Assembly: GCA_030159075.1 (NCBI GenBank)
Contig: BROG01000110.1
Span: forward strand, 842,501 to 906,500
Source: Atrina japonica
Lineage: Eukaryota > Mollusca > Bivalvia > Pterioida > Pinnidae
Length of the DNA: 64,000 nucleotides
Direction of reading: 5' to 3'
This document shows positions 46,733-60,274 of the stretch, piece after piece. The first letter of the stretch is position 1. Every line of letters starts with the position of its first letter. A program made the translations under genes and the position numbers. A model generated the notes under the pieces. That model was not told the origin of the DNA. It was given only the letters and a program-made list of their open reading frames with translations, and searched no databases.

Positions 46733-46965
46733 ACCACAAAATAACACAAGAACGATCGTTCAGGTTACCTGGAGGTTACGACAAATACAAATCGCGTAAC
46801 CTCCTTTTTGTTCTTGATGAATTACCTTTTTTAAGTCTTCATTAATGTTGTTATCGTAACCTGCAGGTTATGGTAATTCCTTTTAGTGTAACCTGTAAAT
46901 GGGTTACGATGATTTCTGTTATTTTGTGGCACAGTGGGTTACGATGATTTCTGTTATTTTGTGGC
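46733..46965. mobile_element. 233-bp MITE rich in GGTTACG motifs
   Basis: Left ACCACAAAATAACACAAGAA and right TTCTGTTATTTTGTGGC are inverted. The right terminal 30 bp (GGGTTACGATGATTTCTGTT plus ATTTTGTGGC) is present twice, at 46901-46930 and 46936-46965. GGTTAC/GTAACC occurs about eight times in both orientations, which may mark transposase-binding sites. Confidence 0.75.
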
Positions 46966-49900
46966 CTGTACTGGAGATTGTTGTGCTTTATTTGACCAGT
47001 ACAAGAGATGAAACTGTCAACTATAGCATATCATTGTGACTGGTGTTTGTCTGGAAATGATCATTTTTACAGCAGTCAGTTGGAACATGATACATTTAGA
47101 TGATATAATTGTTTGAAATCAGATAATTGTGTTGATAAGACTTTATTTTATCTCACTTACTAAATGTTTGGTTTTGTTATATTGTTTAAGCTGATGTAAA
47201 TTTAGAAGATTTGAAATCAATTGGATAATGATGTTAATGCTTTATGACCTATTTATATATCGTAACAAAATGTATAGCTGTATTTTCTTGTTTTGTGCAT
47301 TCTTCGGTTGACTTGAGAAAAATAAGCATAATATAGTTTACACTGTCAAATACATTAAATTTCTTCCTGTGTTTTAGTTGTCTTGTTTGAATGTTCATAG
47401 AAAACAATTCATGTTGCTTTTCATTGTAATCACATGCATGCTTTTTGCAATACAGATTTGTCTTATCAGAAAAGTTCAGGGAGAAAATTAAATAGTCACT
47501 GTGTTTTATGAAAAATTTAAAGAAATTGGTACAAATTTTAAAATTATTTCAAATAAAATGCAATTAATATTTGTTCATTTCCATGATATGCAAATTTAAG
47601 TTATATGTTTCAATTGTTGCCTTTTTTGGTGAAAAATATCTTTTAATCTTTTGAGAATAGTTTGCAATTTTTTTGTATGGATTTCAGGTTTTAGGTTCCT
47701 GAAGTACTTTCCGATTTATTCTTATTACTACAATTATGATTTGTAGGAATCTCAGAAATTTTTTGTTGGGAGGGGGGGATCAGATTTGGGTCATAGGACT
47801 TGTTTTAACTAATCAGAAGTTGATGTAAATTCCTTAGCGTCAATATTTTTGTTGATTTCTTAGTACCATGGTGTGTATGAAGTGTTTAAGCCAGTTAATT
47901 TTCTCATGTCAGAAGTGCAAGTGCTTTGATGGTAGCAATGTTAACCCTGCATGTATACATTTAAATTTCAGAAATATCTACATTACTTATTTTTTGTGAA
48001 TGTTTGCCCTAGGAGATTGAATTTTATTGAAACTAATGACATATACAATATTTGAAATATGTTAATACATAAACTAAGCTGACATTTCCGTAGGTTACAT
48101 TTTTTCGTCCCATTAACTCAACCAGAAAATAAAATTAAAATCTTTTCAAATTGTATTCACTACATTGTACATTGAATAAATATGTGATTGCTATTTATCA
48201 TTTTATTTAATGGGTCCAAGCTTTTCAATACTCTGCTGCTGAGAGGAAGTTGACAAAAGGTGTTAGAAGCTTGATAAGCTTAAATCAGTATATAAACAAA
48301 ATATGCCGATATGTGTGGCTACCTGAAATTTCTCCATGAAAGGAGATGTCCCTGAATTATCACAGTATTGCTGTAACATACCTTTCACGTTATAGCATGT
48401 GATGTTACCTGATATCTTCTCATAACATTTTTTCTTTTCAATTGAAAGTATCCATCTCAGTGTAGATTTACAATCATAAAAGTATATAAATAGACTTAGA
48501 TATATCTCTTTATAGTGGGACCCATTGAACATATCAATGGAACACCAACCTTATAGATGCTTGTTGCTGATACATTCAGATGACTGGTGTTTCCTTAAAA
48601 GCTAAGTGCAAGTGAAGAAAAACAGTAAATCGATACATGTATATTATTGTACCTAAAACATCCCATTCATCATTCATTAATAATGTGCTACAAACACTAT
48701 AAAATCGTTTGTCTGGTAGATACATACAGATTCGTAAGTGTAATTCTTCATTTTGTATATATACATGTATGTGGTAAAAAAAACAAACCTGCAAACCAAT
48801 ATAATCTCAACAATGACCATTATCAGCCGGTACAATGAGGTCATATATCGACTACATTCTTCTGTGTTTGGCTTTGTGGTAGAGTTGATGGAGGTAGCCG
48901 GTCTGTCAGTATAGATTATGCTATTAGCTGTCTGAACAGTGTCAAGATAAAATATGCAAATACATTGTATCTCCAGAAGTGGTCTGATGGGGGAATTAGT
49001 TTTGTTTCATATTGATTATGATAACTAATTACAAAACCTGATATATCCTGATGAACTACAATCTTGTAATCGTAATCATGCAATAAAAAAGATATTTAAT
49101 TCTCATCAAGCTCTGCTATGGAAGGGTTCATCTCAGGTGAAGGACAATATTGATCATTAGTTTTACCCATAGTGTATATGTATAAGAATTAATTCTTGTA
49201 CAAGGATGATACATTGGGAGTGCTACACTGGTACATCTGTTTTGTGAATACTGGTACTGTAGTATTTTGTTCCATAACATGAAATATGATTCTGTATATA
49301 CAAAGAGATGGTTAACAAAGATTTTATGATATTTGATGGTATTTGGCCTTGAGTAATGTTTTGATATACTCATTGATAAAAAGCTGGTGGGTGGTTCCAA
49401 TTAAAATGACTATTATTATAATATTTAACAAAAAAGTTATTAAGAAGATAAAATAATTTCAGACTTATTGATAATTATTCAAGTCAATTTTATGTCTTCA
49501 AAAATCTCTTTATGACAATTTTACTCTCTATATGAAATTGGGATTTCAATAACTATAAAATCTAGAAATAAACTATATTGAGAAAGTGATGTATGACTTT
49601 TATAGTGTTGAAATTTAAATCATTTATAAATCATGTCACTGACATTATACATTATAGGTTAAAAATAAGGATATATTGAGATCACAGAGAACATGATTTT
49701 AAATTGTTTAAACTGGTTGATGTTTAGATCACACATTATATTTACAATGCTGAGACATCATGTGCTGCATAATGTTTAAGTAACTTACAAAGATATTAAT
49801 GCTCTAGTTATCTATTGTATTTGAAGTTTTTGATTTATAGACACCAAGCCTTTATGTATTACAATTGTTAACCTTGAGTTGAGTGACAGTTGTATAACTG

Positions 49901-50732
49901 ATGGGACATCAAGGAACTGGTTTTTCCTTACTGAATGGAAAATGAAGAAATACTATCAATTACATTGTTATATTGATATTAATGCGTCCCTCCCCCCATA
50001 ACAGACAAGAATCACATCCAGTTTTACTTCCAATTTCTATTCCTCCTCTCTAAGACATGTGGATCCACATATACTATAAGATTGGTGCTCAAGGTCATAT
50101 AGCTATTTTATCAGACACTTACGAAAGAAGAAACATGATGTTTTTTTTAATATCATTTATTATTATTTGAATTCTGATTATATATCGTATATATCCAGTG
50201 ACATTATATATCACTAGCCATGTTTAAAATTTATCTTTCACTTTCCATACTATGATCACTAGTTCTGGAGTCACTCAGATAGTCTATGGAACACAGTCTA
50301 AACTTTAAAACATGATGCAACTATTATACATCTAATTTTTCTCCATGACCTCCATCCAGCTGACAAATTGAATATATGAAATCAACAAATGAATAAGACG
50401 GCCTTTACTACCATACATTTGTGAGATCCTTCACCCTGGAAAAAAAGGGATACATGTTTACAAATATCCAGGATGAAGGATTTGTTATTGTTGATCATAC
50501 AAGGCAAATACATGAACCGTATTCGACCAAATAAAAGCCCAGGGTGCTACAAAAAAAGGAAACAGTGGTGAGGCTGAATGCTTATTGGGACCTACTAATA
50601 GTCAAATCGACGTAAAGTTGCTAATTTCTTATAAATGGTAACTGTAAAGATGCATGGTGGTAAAGTTGCTGTAGTTAATACTTGTCAACATTCTTCTGTT
50701 GCTGGGGGAGTTAGAGATAAACTGTTACATAT
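46966..50732. other. long non-coding stretch
   Basis: No gene. One inverted repeat of 15-bp arms (ATCCTTCACCCTGGA at 50426-50440 and TCCAGGATGAAGGAT at 50467-50481) can form a hairpin. Minus-strand frames at 48263-48794 and 49128-49400 are not convincing. Confidence 0.5.
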
Positions 50733-50910
50733 GTATTGCTTTAAACTATGAAGTCTCTCACTTCTAGTTAGTGCAGGTTCGAGTCTCGCTGGAACTTGTG
50801 ATTTGTGAGAAAGTTTGCCAGTTTACTACATTCACTCCTCCACCATTAAAATCTGGCTACTAGCAAATAACTGAAAACTTGTTGAGTGTGGCGTAAAACA
50901 ACATCTAAAT
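50733..50910 (+). repeat. SINE family 2, nearly complete copy
   Basis: TTTAAACTATGAAGTCTCTC, GTGCAGGTTCGAGTCTCGCT, GAAAGTTTGCCAGTTTAC, CCTCCACCATTAAAATCTGG and TTGTTGAGTGTGGCGTAAAA follow the family order. The A box is lost. Confidence 0.82.
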
Positions 50911-53207
50911 TTCAAATGTACATGAAATGTAAATGTTCTTGAAGACCTGTAACTTGTTAAATTTGTGATTCCTAGGCCAGAGATTATGTTGAATTCTCAC
51001 TATATATATGTATAAAGTTTTTGTGACATATTTATTCTTTGAAAACCATTTGCACTGAAACATTGAGCAGAGATGCTGCAAATTTGTTATATTCAATCAT
51101 AGAACATTGGCTTGATTGGAATATTGATGTTATGATCTGACAGAATCTCTGTAACAGGAAGAGTTTCTAGTAGCACTCGTCATTTGACAATAACTTATTC
51201 ATTCATGTGGATGATATCTATAGATAAAGCTGTTGGAAACGAAGTGTTATACATTGTATATTTCTTATATCAATATCATTACCATATCCCTTTTACTTGT
51301 ATTACTTCTTTGATTTCTTCTCTCTTTCTCATCCTCTATTTGTCACATATACTTCTCTCTCACTCTTATTACTCGTGTCTATGTCGATTATACAGGTCAT
51401 TTAACATAGAAATGTCAATTACAGGTACAAAGATCTAGCAGATGGCTCAGGTCTCATGCCACAGTACGTGTAGAAGAAAAATAGATGAGAGGTCACCTGT
51501 TCTAAACCTTGTACACCTGATAACGGGATAACCTGGATTACACATTTATCAGGTTATCTTAAACCGTATGTATAATCATCTACAATCATGATAGATAAGA
51601 CATTGTCACATCTTGTTATATTTCTTTATTTAGCACTTCATAGTTTCTGTGAAGTGGCTTCCATGTTTGCTGTATTAAGTAGTAATGCTGTTTTACTTAA
51701 AATGATTTTTCCTCTCTGGTCAAAGTGTGGCCTCTGTTTGTTTTGTTTGTTTTTTTTTTAAAGTAATGTTTAAACTTGTAAAATAAGATTATTATGATGA
51801 ATAATGACAACCTCACCTAAAGGTTTTGTTCATATCACCCACTCTAAGTTGACTTGAGTCCATAGCATTAGTTTTGGATTTCACAAATTGCTGGTGAAAT
51901 ATTTGTACAAGTGGAAAAAAAGGGTGGAGCTATGAGACAATTTTGAAACCGACAAAATCTACATTTATATAATAAAGATAGCAAGGCTTGAGCGCTGTTG
52001 TTCAGTATTGCAGTTTTTGTCTGACGTGTCTCCTGTTGGTGTATCAATCATAGTTCTCATTATCAGTGTTGCTAATTTTGTGAACAATTATTTTTTTGAC
52101 CCTATATATGAATGTCAAGTTCTCAGTGATATGATTTTTACTATTTTCAAATATCAAACAATGATTCAATATTTTTAGGGTGTCATTGCGAAATGACCTG
52201 AAACACTGTGTAATTGGTGAAGCAAATTAAGCAAAAGTGTGGTCTTCCATCAGGAGTTTAGGTTATTGCAAAATGACATGAATGTAGAATTAATGCTGAT
52301 GATTGAATTTCAAAAACAACTAAGATACATATTAGAGTACCGGTATAAAGTTTTTGTTTTTGATATTTTAAACAAATAAGATAAACTATATAGCATTAAT
52401 TGCATTGTTCATAGCAATTACCACCAACAATAGAATGATACATCAGTGGGGCTGTCAGATCATTGAGAATTGATCCAAATGTTTCCTCTCTTTTAAGATA
52501 TGAAATCGCCAGGAATTCATTAATTTCGATTATTATACTAATAACATGGCTTTTTTTCACTCATGAGTCCATGGCATATGTGCGTGATTGAGGGAAAACC
52601 ATTTGACATTAAAACTGGATGAATAACCACAATGATCCTCATTAATTTTCAAGTCATTGTTGCATGTGGATACTCTGTATTTTTATTGCTTTTTCCTCAT
52701 ATTTTAATGCCTATCTTATGGAGTGTATACATATTAATTCAGTTGTCCTTGTTAAGCAAGTAATTTCATAATCAGTAATTTAATGCATCACTTGTATCTT
52801 TGATAATTTACTTAATTGATAATGAGACCTTTAATAATTTTCATAAAATGGGAGGAAGGTGGGCTGTGCAATGAAGTTTAGTTTGGGCCATGTAAAACAT
52901 TTTTATTCATTTGTAAAACTCATGGGAAACAGCTGTGGAATGTAAATGTATGTGATTCCCTGACATATTTATAAACATCAGAATGAAAAAAAAAATCATC
53001 TTGACCCTGGACTCTCATGACCTATATCTTATCTGACCCCAGAGTATGTTATTTGTACCTCTGCCCACAAGACTTTCTACTTTATGACATTAAGGGTTAA
53101 GTAGATTTTGGTTGGTCTGCTTGTGTATTAAATTCTTTCATCTTGTTTTGCCTTGGTGTATTTTACAAGGTTATATTGTGGCTTGTCTGTCTGCTCCCAA
53201 CATTTAC
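50911..53207. other. non-coding DNA
   Basis: No gene or repeat is supported. Confidence 0.5.
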
Positions 53208-53370
53208 ATTAAGGTCACACTTATACAAGAAAGACCACATTGTGTATTTACAATCGATGTCATACTCTTACTGGACAGACTCTGTTGGATGTGGAGCACC
53301 AAGGTCATGAGCATCAAGGTCATACCATTATTTGACAAACTGTTTTATGTATTGTATGTCAAGGTCATAT
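53208..53370 (+). promoter_or_regulatory. cluster of AAGGTCA half-sites (speculative)
   Basis: Four AAGGTCA words lie in one orientation within about 160 bp: TTAAGGTCACAC, CCAAGGTCATG, TCAAGGTCATA and TCAAGGTCATA. TNAAGGTCA is the known half-site of estrogen-related/NR5-type nuclear receptors. They may equally be units of an eroded repeat, and no nearby gene is evident. Confidence 0.25.
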
Positions 53371-53436
53371 CAGGTCTGTCAGTTTGTATCAATACTTGTC
53401 ATATAATTTATATCTGTCAACTTGTGCTGATACTTG

Positions 53437-53905
53437 TTGTAATAATGTTCTTAGTCGTGTGGTCATAATGTTCTCAGTCTTGTGGTCATAATATTCTCAG
53501 TCTTGTTGTCTTATTGTTCTCAGTCATTTGGTAATAATGTTCTTAATCTGATTGTCATAATGTTCTCAGTATTGTTGTCATAATGTTCTCCTAGTCTGGT
53601 TGTCATAATGTTCTCAGTATTCTTATCATAATGTTCTCAGTGTGGTTGTCATAATGTTCTCATTATTATTGTCATAATGTTCTCAGTCTGGTTGTTATAA
53701 TGTTCTCAGTATTGTTGTCATAAAGTTCTCAGTATTGTTGTCATAATGTTCTCAGTCTGGTTGTCATAATATTCTCATTATTATTGTCATAATGTTCTCA
53801 GTTTTGTTATCATAATGTTCTCAGTCTGGTTGTCATAATGTTCTCAGTATTGTTGTCATAAAGTTCTCAGTATTGTTGTCATAATGTTCTTAGTCTTGTT
53901 GTCAT
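53437..53905 (+). repeat. minisatellite, 23 bp x about 20
   Basis: The unit is TCATAATGTTCTCAGT followed by either CTGGTTG or ATTGTTG. The two variants tend to alternate, giving a 46-bp dimer in the right half. The first copies are more diverged. Confidence 0.95.
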
Positions 53906-54189
53906 GTAAGCAACTGTTTAATATGCTTTGCATGGTTTTTTTTTTTTTTTTACAGTTTCTTGGATAGCATTTGAAAACAAAATTTTTTTTATACTCATTC
54001 ACAAATTAATCAGCTTTTATACCCTTTCTAAATATGGTATTTGATATGATTTTGAATAATCTAAACTTCCCATGAACTTCAGTGATATAGCAAAATTTAT
54101 ATAAATATTTATAAACAGTCTTAGGACATATCAAATCTTTAGGAAATAATGCAAAATTTGTTTGATAGAAAATAAACCTAAGTTCTGAT

Positions 54190-54328
54190 TACAGTGAAAC
54201 TTGTATATGGTGGTCTTTCAATAGAGGTTGATTTGTACACAAATGGTACTACTGGGAACAGCAAAAAATGGTCTTTGTGACCAGGTGGTCTTTATACACA
54301 GGTGCTCGTTAAAGCAGGTTTTACTGGA
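54190..54328. mobile_element. TACAGT-ended MITE (Tc1/mariner-like), inverted orientation
   Basis: Starts TACAGTGAAACTTGTATATG and ends AAAGCAGGTTTTACTGGA. Internal words (GAGGTTGATTTGTACA, GACCAGGTGGTCTTTATACA) are the reverse complements of those at 22872-23026. Confidence 0.8.
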
Positions 54329-54531
54329 ATTTGTAATGTATCAACAAAAAAGTTTGTGAAATATTTCTTATTTGAAGCAGAACTATGGCCCAGAAACATA
54401 ACTGCCTGCATGAATATTATGTTTTTAGAATACATATAAATTGGTAATTTCTATGGAAACACAAAAAACAAAACCAGAAACTTGATATACTGTTGGTATC
54501 AAAGAAAACTTTTTTTCTGTAGGCTTATTAA

Positions 54532-55286
54532 CCCTTTCAATACGATAGTGTCCTATAACGCCCGCTAAATTTATTGTTCTCTACTCACGATAACGTTCAT
54601 GGCTATGACCGGAAATCATGATTATAACGAGAGTTAGATGAGACTTTAGTCTGTATTATCACATGTACATGTAATGGATGCCAGCCAAAATAAGCTAGTT
54701 ATGATGGATATAAAAGTGCTATTATTTTGAAATCGGTGACTGAAAGTCGTTGAAAAATGGCTGCCATCTGTGCATCTGGGATTTCCTCAAGATGTTTCAG
54801 ATATTTTCAACTTTGATTCCGACTCTAGAAATGAGTTTTTAGTATCTGATTTGAATGATGATTCTGCACGACAGCAACATGTAAACTCTGTAAACTCTGT
54901 TTCTTTGGGAACAGAATCCGAGATAGATATCGATTCCGAAAAAGATGTTAGCGTTGACGATGATTTTATGGAAACATGTGGAACATGTGTTGACAAATTA
55001 TTTAAGGAAAATTGTGTATACATTAAAATATATACATGTATTTAGAATGTATTGATTTATTCAATTTTTTCATTTAAAAGTCTATTTGTACATTATTTAA
55101 ATAAGATCATATTCTTAAAATTTCTGTCACAAATTTATTCATTCCATACCAATAAATTAAAAATCGGACTGCACAGCAAAACGACATCATGATGAAAATA
55201 TGCTACAGTGTGCAGTCTGCAGAAAATGTAAACTGCTACAGTGTATAACGTCATTATGTAGCTGTAATGTTGAAGTATTGAAAGGG
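54532..55286 (+). mobile_element. internally deleted piggyBac-like element
   Basis: It is flanked by TTAA on both sides (54528-54531 and 55287-55290). Ends CCCTTTCAATAC and GTATTGAAAGGG are exact 12-bp inverted repeats starting with CCC, as in piggyBac. It contains a short acidic ORF and lacks the transposase catalytic part. Confidence 0.9.
54757..55045 (+). pseudogene. remnant of piggyBac transposase N-terminus
   Basis: The frame closed at 55045 reads an Asp/Ser/Glu-rich segment (DIFNFDSDSRNEF, LVSDLNDDSARQ, SEIDIDSEKDVSVDDDFM), like the acidic N terminus of piggyBac-type transposases. The best initiation context (AAAATGG, ATG at 54757) is in another frame, so a frameshift near the start is likely. 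There is no DDD catalytic region and no Cys-rich C-terminal finger. The family assignment comes mainly from the flanking ends. Confidence 0.55.
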
Positions 55287-55290
55287 TTAA

Positions 55291-56242
55291 ACAAGTATCC
55301 AAAATTAACTTTGGTATTAAATAATTTATCTTGCTCATCATGACCATTTTTTGTAATGTAAAACTATGTGTAGTTTGAGGATATTATTATAGTTTAATCT
55401 TATACATCTGATACATTTTGTGTTAATTTTTATTACAAGACATTCATTTTAAGATGTTGAATAAAAGTTTAAAAAAAAAAAAAAAATCTATTGTATTTAA
55501 AATTTGCTTGAGTGAATAAGCATTAATAATCTTATAATATTCAGGAATCTTAATTTATGGACATGTGTTGTATTTTGAAATTTCATGTCAAGTAATCTGG
55601 AGATACATGCTCATAATTTAACAAGGAAGGAATTTTTCTCAGTTGCAGTGTTCAGAATTATTTTATTTCCATACAGTTTACAGGATACAATTAAATTTAT
55701 TCCTACACTAGGTCTACTCTGTCAATATCTCCCGTCATTTACATAATATCCTGCTGTTGACTGGAATACTATGGTGTTTAATTATCTGCAATAGATCAAA
55801 TATATATATAAATAATTCACTTTAGCTTGTTCTTATAGTGTGGTTTCATATTAATTCATTTTGTGTTGGTTGAATGCTAAACACTGACCTTAAATTTTTG
55901 GTGTATCACATGAATGTGAATTTACAAGATTTTACAAATGATATAATGGATTTTGACAAAGCATAAATTACTGAATTATGATTTTTTTATGAGTTTCTGA
56001 CAGAGCTGTGATTTATTTAAATTTAATTTTTGATAAGAATTTTTTCTGTTCACTAGTCTGAAAAGGCAAGGGAAGAAAACCTTAGCTGAAAAAATAGAAA
56101 GGTAATCAATCTGTGATGATATATCTCTGATATCTTGTGTTAATTTCTTTAAATCATAGTCATATTTAGCTTGTCTGGACCAAGATTGATAAAAATGATC
56201 CTTAAGACTTTTTTCAGACTTTCAGCCTCATATTTTGTAATC
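55291..56242. other. non-coding DNA
   Basis: Only an A15 run near 55472 and A+T-rich sequence. Confidence 0.5.
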
Positions 56243-56325
56243 AACCTTACACCCCTTAGTATCTGAGTGGAATGTTCTTTTCTATTGTTTAAGGTTAATC
56301 TGTTATGTTCTGTAGGGTTGAAAGT
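56243..56325 (-). mobile_element. degenerate piggyBac-like MITE
   Basis: ACACCCCTTAGTATCTGAGT, then TTTTCTATTGTTT and GGGTTGAAAG align with the reverse complement of 61424-61503. The TTAA sites are lost. Confidence 0.6.
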
Positions 56326-57090
56326 TTTAGGAACACTTTCATGATATGCACCAGTAAATGACAACCATAAAAATATAAGCATATAATTATCCGTCTTTAA
56401 TCTAAGATTGTTTGTGATTCTGTGTTGTATGAGGTTTAATTAATCTCCAAACTTCTGTCCAAATCTCATACATAGACTATGTCACTAATTGTAATGACTT
56501 TATGTAATGTGGTCCTATGGGTATTTGATATAAGTGTTATTATCATTGGTGTAGTAGGTATGTGTATCTCTCAGAGGACTAGATAAAGAAAATTAGAAAT
56601 AGATTAAAGATAATTAACAGGAAAATTATTATCTACAAAACTGTCTGTCCATCAGATAGACATGTAACAGGCCATGTTTGTATGCAAATCAACTTGACTT
56701 AACTGGTCATGTTTATTAAAATGAAATCCTCAAACTAGCTTATAATGACACCCTAAAGAATACCACAAAGTGTAGCCTAAAACCTATTCCATATTCCACA
56801 GAATTAGCACGTATAAATTGTAAAGGGAATCTTTTTATGCATATAAATTGTAATGATTTTATGACCGTAAGTTTGGTTTGAGAGATGGTATTTTTTGTTT
56901 CTGGTCATTTCTCTGGAATGATATGTTCTGAAAGTTTTCTTATGTAGTACAAGCATAAAGACAATTTTTCATATATTTGACAATTCAGTATACATCTACT
57001 TAGTTTTAGGAATCATCATTTTGGGTGAAAAGTATTAGTATTTGTATGGGATTTAGACTGAATTTCAGCTGCGGATACCCTGGCCTTCTT
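56326..57090. other. non-coding DNA
   Basis: Nothing recognised. Confidence 0.5.
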
Positions 57091-57350
57091 GTGGGGAATA
57101 CTCCACAAACAGTAAAAGACTCCTCCTTGTGCCAAGTTGTAAGGGGGTACTTCTCAAAAAGTAAAAGACCTTCCATGTGCCAAGTTAATAGGGGGTACTT
57201 CACAAACAGTAAATGAACCCTCCTTGTGCCAAACTGTTGAGGGATACGTCACAAATAGAAAAGTTCCCTTCCTGTGCGGATACTTCAGAAAGAAAGATCC
57301 TTCTTTACTTCATAAGTAGTAGAGATCCCTTTGCCCAAGTTACTTAACAG
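57091..57350 (+). repeat. degenerate tandem repeat, about 50 bp x 5
   Basis: The units contain GGGGGTACTTCACAAACAG, TAAAAGACCCTCC and TTGTGCCAAGTT. Copies become more diverged to the right. The short frames on both strands here are by-products. Confidence 0.85.
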
Positions 57351-60274
57351 ATACCTCCCTAATTTAGGAGGTGTCTATGCAAACACTGCCTAGTCCTATT
57401 GTAGCATTGAGTTCCCTTGCTCATTATTTTGGCAAACACTTGTGAACTAGATACAGTAATTATGTGCTACTGTAATATTAAATAAGTGAGTAACGATAAC
57501 ATAAACAAGGAGAAGAAATACTGTTCTAGTAACAGACATACCTGTGAGTACTTAATTTATTGCAGGTGATAATTAACTGCTTCAGGTACTGTATCTTACC
57601 TATATTTTCACCAGATCACAGAGACTACTGTTATATTTTATTGTTATTGTTTGTAGGTTCATTAGAAGAAAAAATCTCTCCAGTTGTGTAATTAATGCAA
57701 ATCATGCATTTACCACAATTATTGATGATAATACCCTTTGCAATTACCTCAGATGGTTTTCTTACCAGACACAATTACCCCTTTATAGCAATACTTCCCC
57801 GTGATATTCTATATTTGTTAACTAGTGTTTTTTAACAGCTAGTGGGCATGTTTTAAAGTTGATATATGGCATTTTAGTACTCTTTGTTCATGCACCATTT
57901 TGTCCATCTTCCCTGTATCTGCTCTCCAGAGGGAATGTATAATATTTTGGTGTGAGATCTTTAATATCTTCATAAGTTATCAATATTTTGATGGTAGTGT
58001 ACTTGTTAGAACTATTATTCATGATGGTTGAGTGTGTTTACAAGGTATTATCATGTAACATACGGCAATTTCATGTACTTTTAATCAGACATACGGGAGT
58101 AAAATTTCTTCTTTATCTTAAGAACTGTAAGCTTGATTATTGGAATTTATTTTTGACAGTTGTGGCAATGATAAAAATGGTGAAAATTAGTCTCCTAGGA
58201 AATGAAACTATTTTACAATGCATGGATCATCAGACTTGTTTGTAACAACTTTAAGACTTAAGATATTGATCACTTTGTTTATCATATAATAAGTCAGGAT
58301 ATTTCAATTTGTTGTCAGACGCATTGTCATCAAGAAAAATTTTACCGTCTGTCTTACAAGAAATTTTTTTAATATCAGTTATTGGTGATTTGTTCTTCTT
58401 TTCTTTATATTTAAATTGATTTATCATTTTATATTACGTATTTTGTTTCATGATGGCATTTTTACATTAGTATTGGCAGTTAGGCCTGACAGTTAGTCAA
58501 TGCTACACAGATGTAGAGACCAAAGCTAGGTCACCTGTGAGTGTTGAACAATGAAATAGATGTATCCAACCAAAATATCACTAAAACCTGGTTCAGTTAG
58601 ACAATTACTGTCAAATAATACCACATTAAATCCCAGTGTGATTCACATGTACCAGAGTTAAGACTTTTCCAGTATTTATTTGGATAAATTTAGAAGAGAT
58701 GTTAAATTGATATATAGAATAGATAGAATGGATGTAATCGCTCTTGTAACAGTTCTTATCACAAGAAGGGTGAAGATTATCAGATGTGGCTGCCACTCCT
58801 GTGCATTCATCACTTGATCAATATTGCTGCACCATCTGCATGTTTTAATGATGCATTAATATAAATGAATTGTACATGAGCCGGAGATCATGATGATTGG
58901 CTTTAAATCTTAAAAATCAATATCAACTGACAATTTTGAAATCTTGACTAATTAAGATTTGCATTAAATAATTAAGTCTCATTTCTGTGAGAGGTACATA
59001 TTTAATATATATATCTGCCTCTCTCTCTCTCTCCCCTTATGTCTGACACTATACAATTATTGACTTTAGAGGGATCATTATCAAGATTTATCCAACTGAT
59101 TGTCTCTAATTTAAAAGTCTGTGATTGTTTTATAACATGGAAAGGCCTGCTTATTTTACTTGATTACTTAGAAATAGACAGAGTTGTAATCAATGTATGC
59201 ACAAGGTCAATTAAGATGGGCCAATATTACTGTTTTAATTCATTATGTCATGACTGATTGCAGCATTGTGATGAAACATTTAATCTATTACACTGTTCTA
59301 TTTTTATCTACTTATGGGTGAATATTAAATTCTGCAGAATTGTTTGTGCTATTTAGAGGACAAACCACATTATTGGTTGTACTCCTTATTTTTCAGCAGG
59401 GTTTTGGTAAAAAATAGGTTGGATGATTTATAGCCTTGTTATGACCAACTTTGTTGACTCACCATTTTAATATCTTTCTATGGATTGTCATGAAAATTCA
59501 TAGCAATGCAATTGTTGATTCCTAGATGTTATACATATTTAAGCTCATCTGCCTTAATTGATATAAATGTCATTGCAAGTGACAAAACTGATTAAAACCA
59601 GAGTGAGGACTCTTAGGGCTATCACCCTTAAGTACTGTATTGATTTAGAAAAAAAATCTGCAATCATTGTCTGGAACTTGCTAATTATTTCAGACACATT
59701 GTAAATTTAGTGATTATCATTCAAAGAGATAATAAAGGTGGGGGGGGGGGGCATTTGTTTACCTATTTATTTATGTGTTAGTTATGTCATTGTTACTGAT
59801 GTCTGTTCAAATTCATTATTTTTAGATCTAGAATTCAATTTTATATGTATACATGTATCTTTTAGATAATGCAGCTTCATTGGTCTAAAAAGAAAATTCT
59901 TCTGAAGTTATTACTTTAGGGATCTAGATCTTCCAAGGGCAAACTTCTTACACATTTGTAATTATAAGAACCTGTGTGGAAGACGGTCAACTGACTTTTT
60001 GATATCCCTGTAGTTATAGATGGGGACATTTTAGTTTGTACAATCTTTCATCGACCCTTATAAATATCACTGTTTTTATCAATGTGATATTAACATTTGG
60101 ACATTGAAAGAAAAGCACTTCTGTCTGGATACCTAATAGAAGTGGCTTCAGCTGACACCAATATTGGAGACCTGACCTTGGTTTTAAAAATAACTTGGCT
60201 TTAACAAGGGACAGAACTTGTAAGAAAGAGACTACACATCTAGGTCTTTGTGGTATATGTCCTTTATATTGTAA
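57351..60274. other. long non-coding stretch
   Basis: Contains a short (CT)n run at 59019-59033 and a G10 run near 59740. No gene is supported. Confidence 0.5.

Noticed and set aside
53112..53468. 118-codon ORF rich in hydrophobic residues
   Set aside because: It runs into the 23-bp array, has no recognisable domain, and its hydrophobicity reflects T-rich DNA, not membrane segments.
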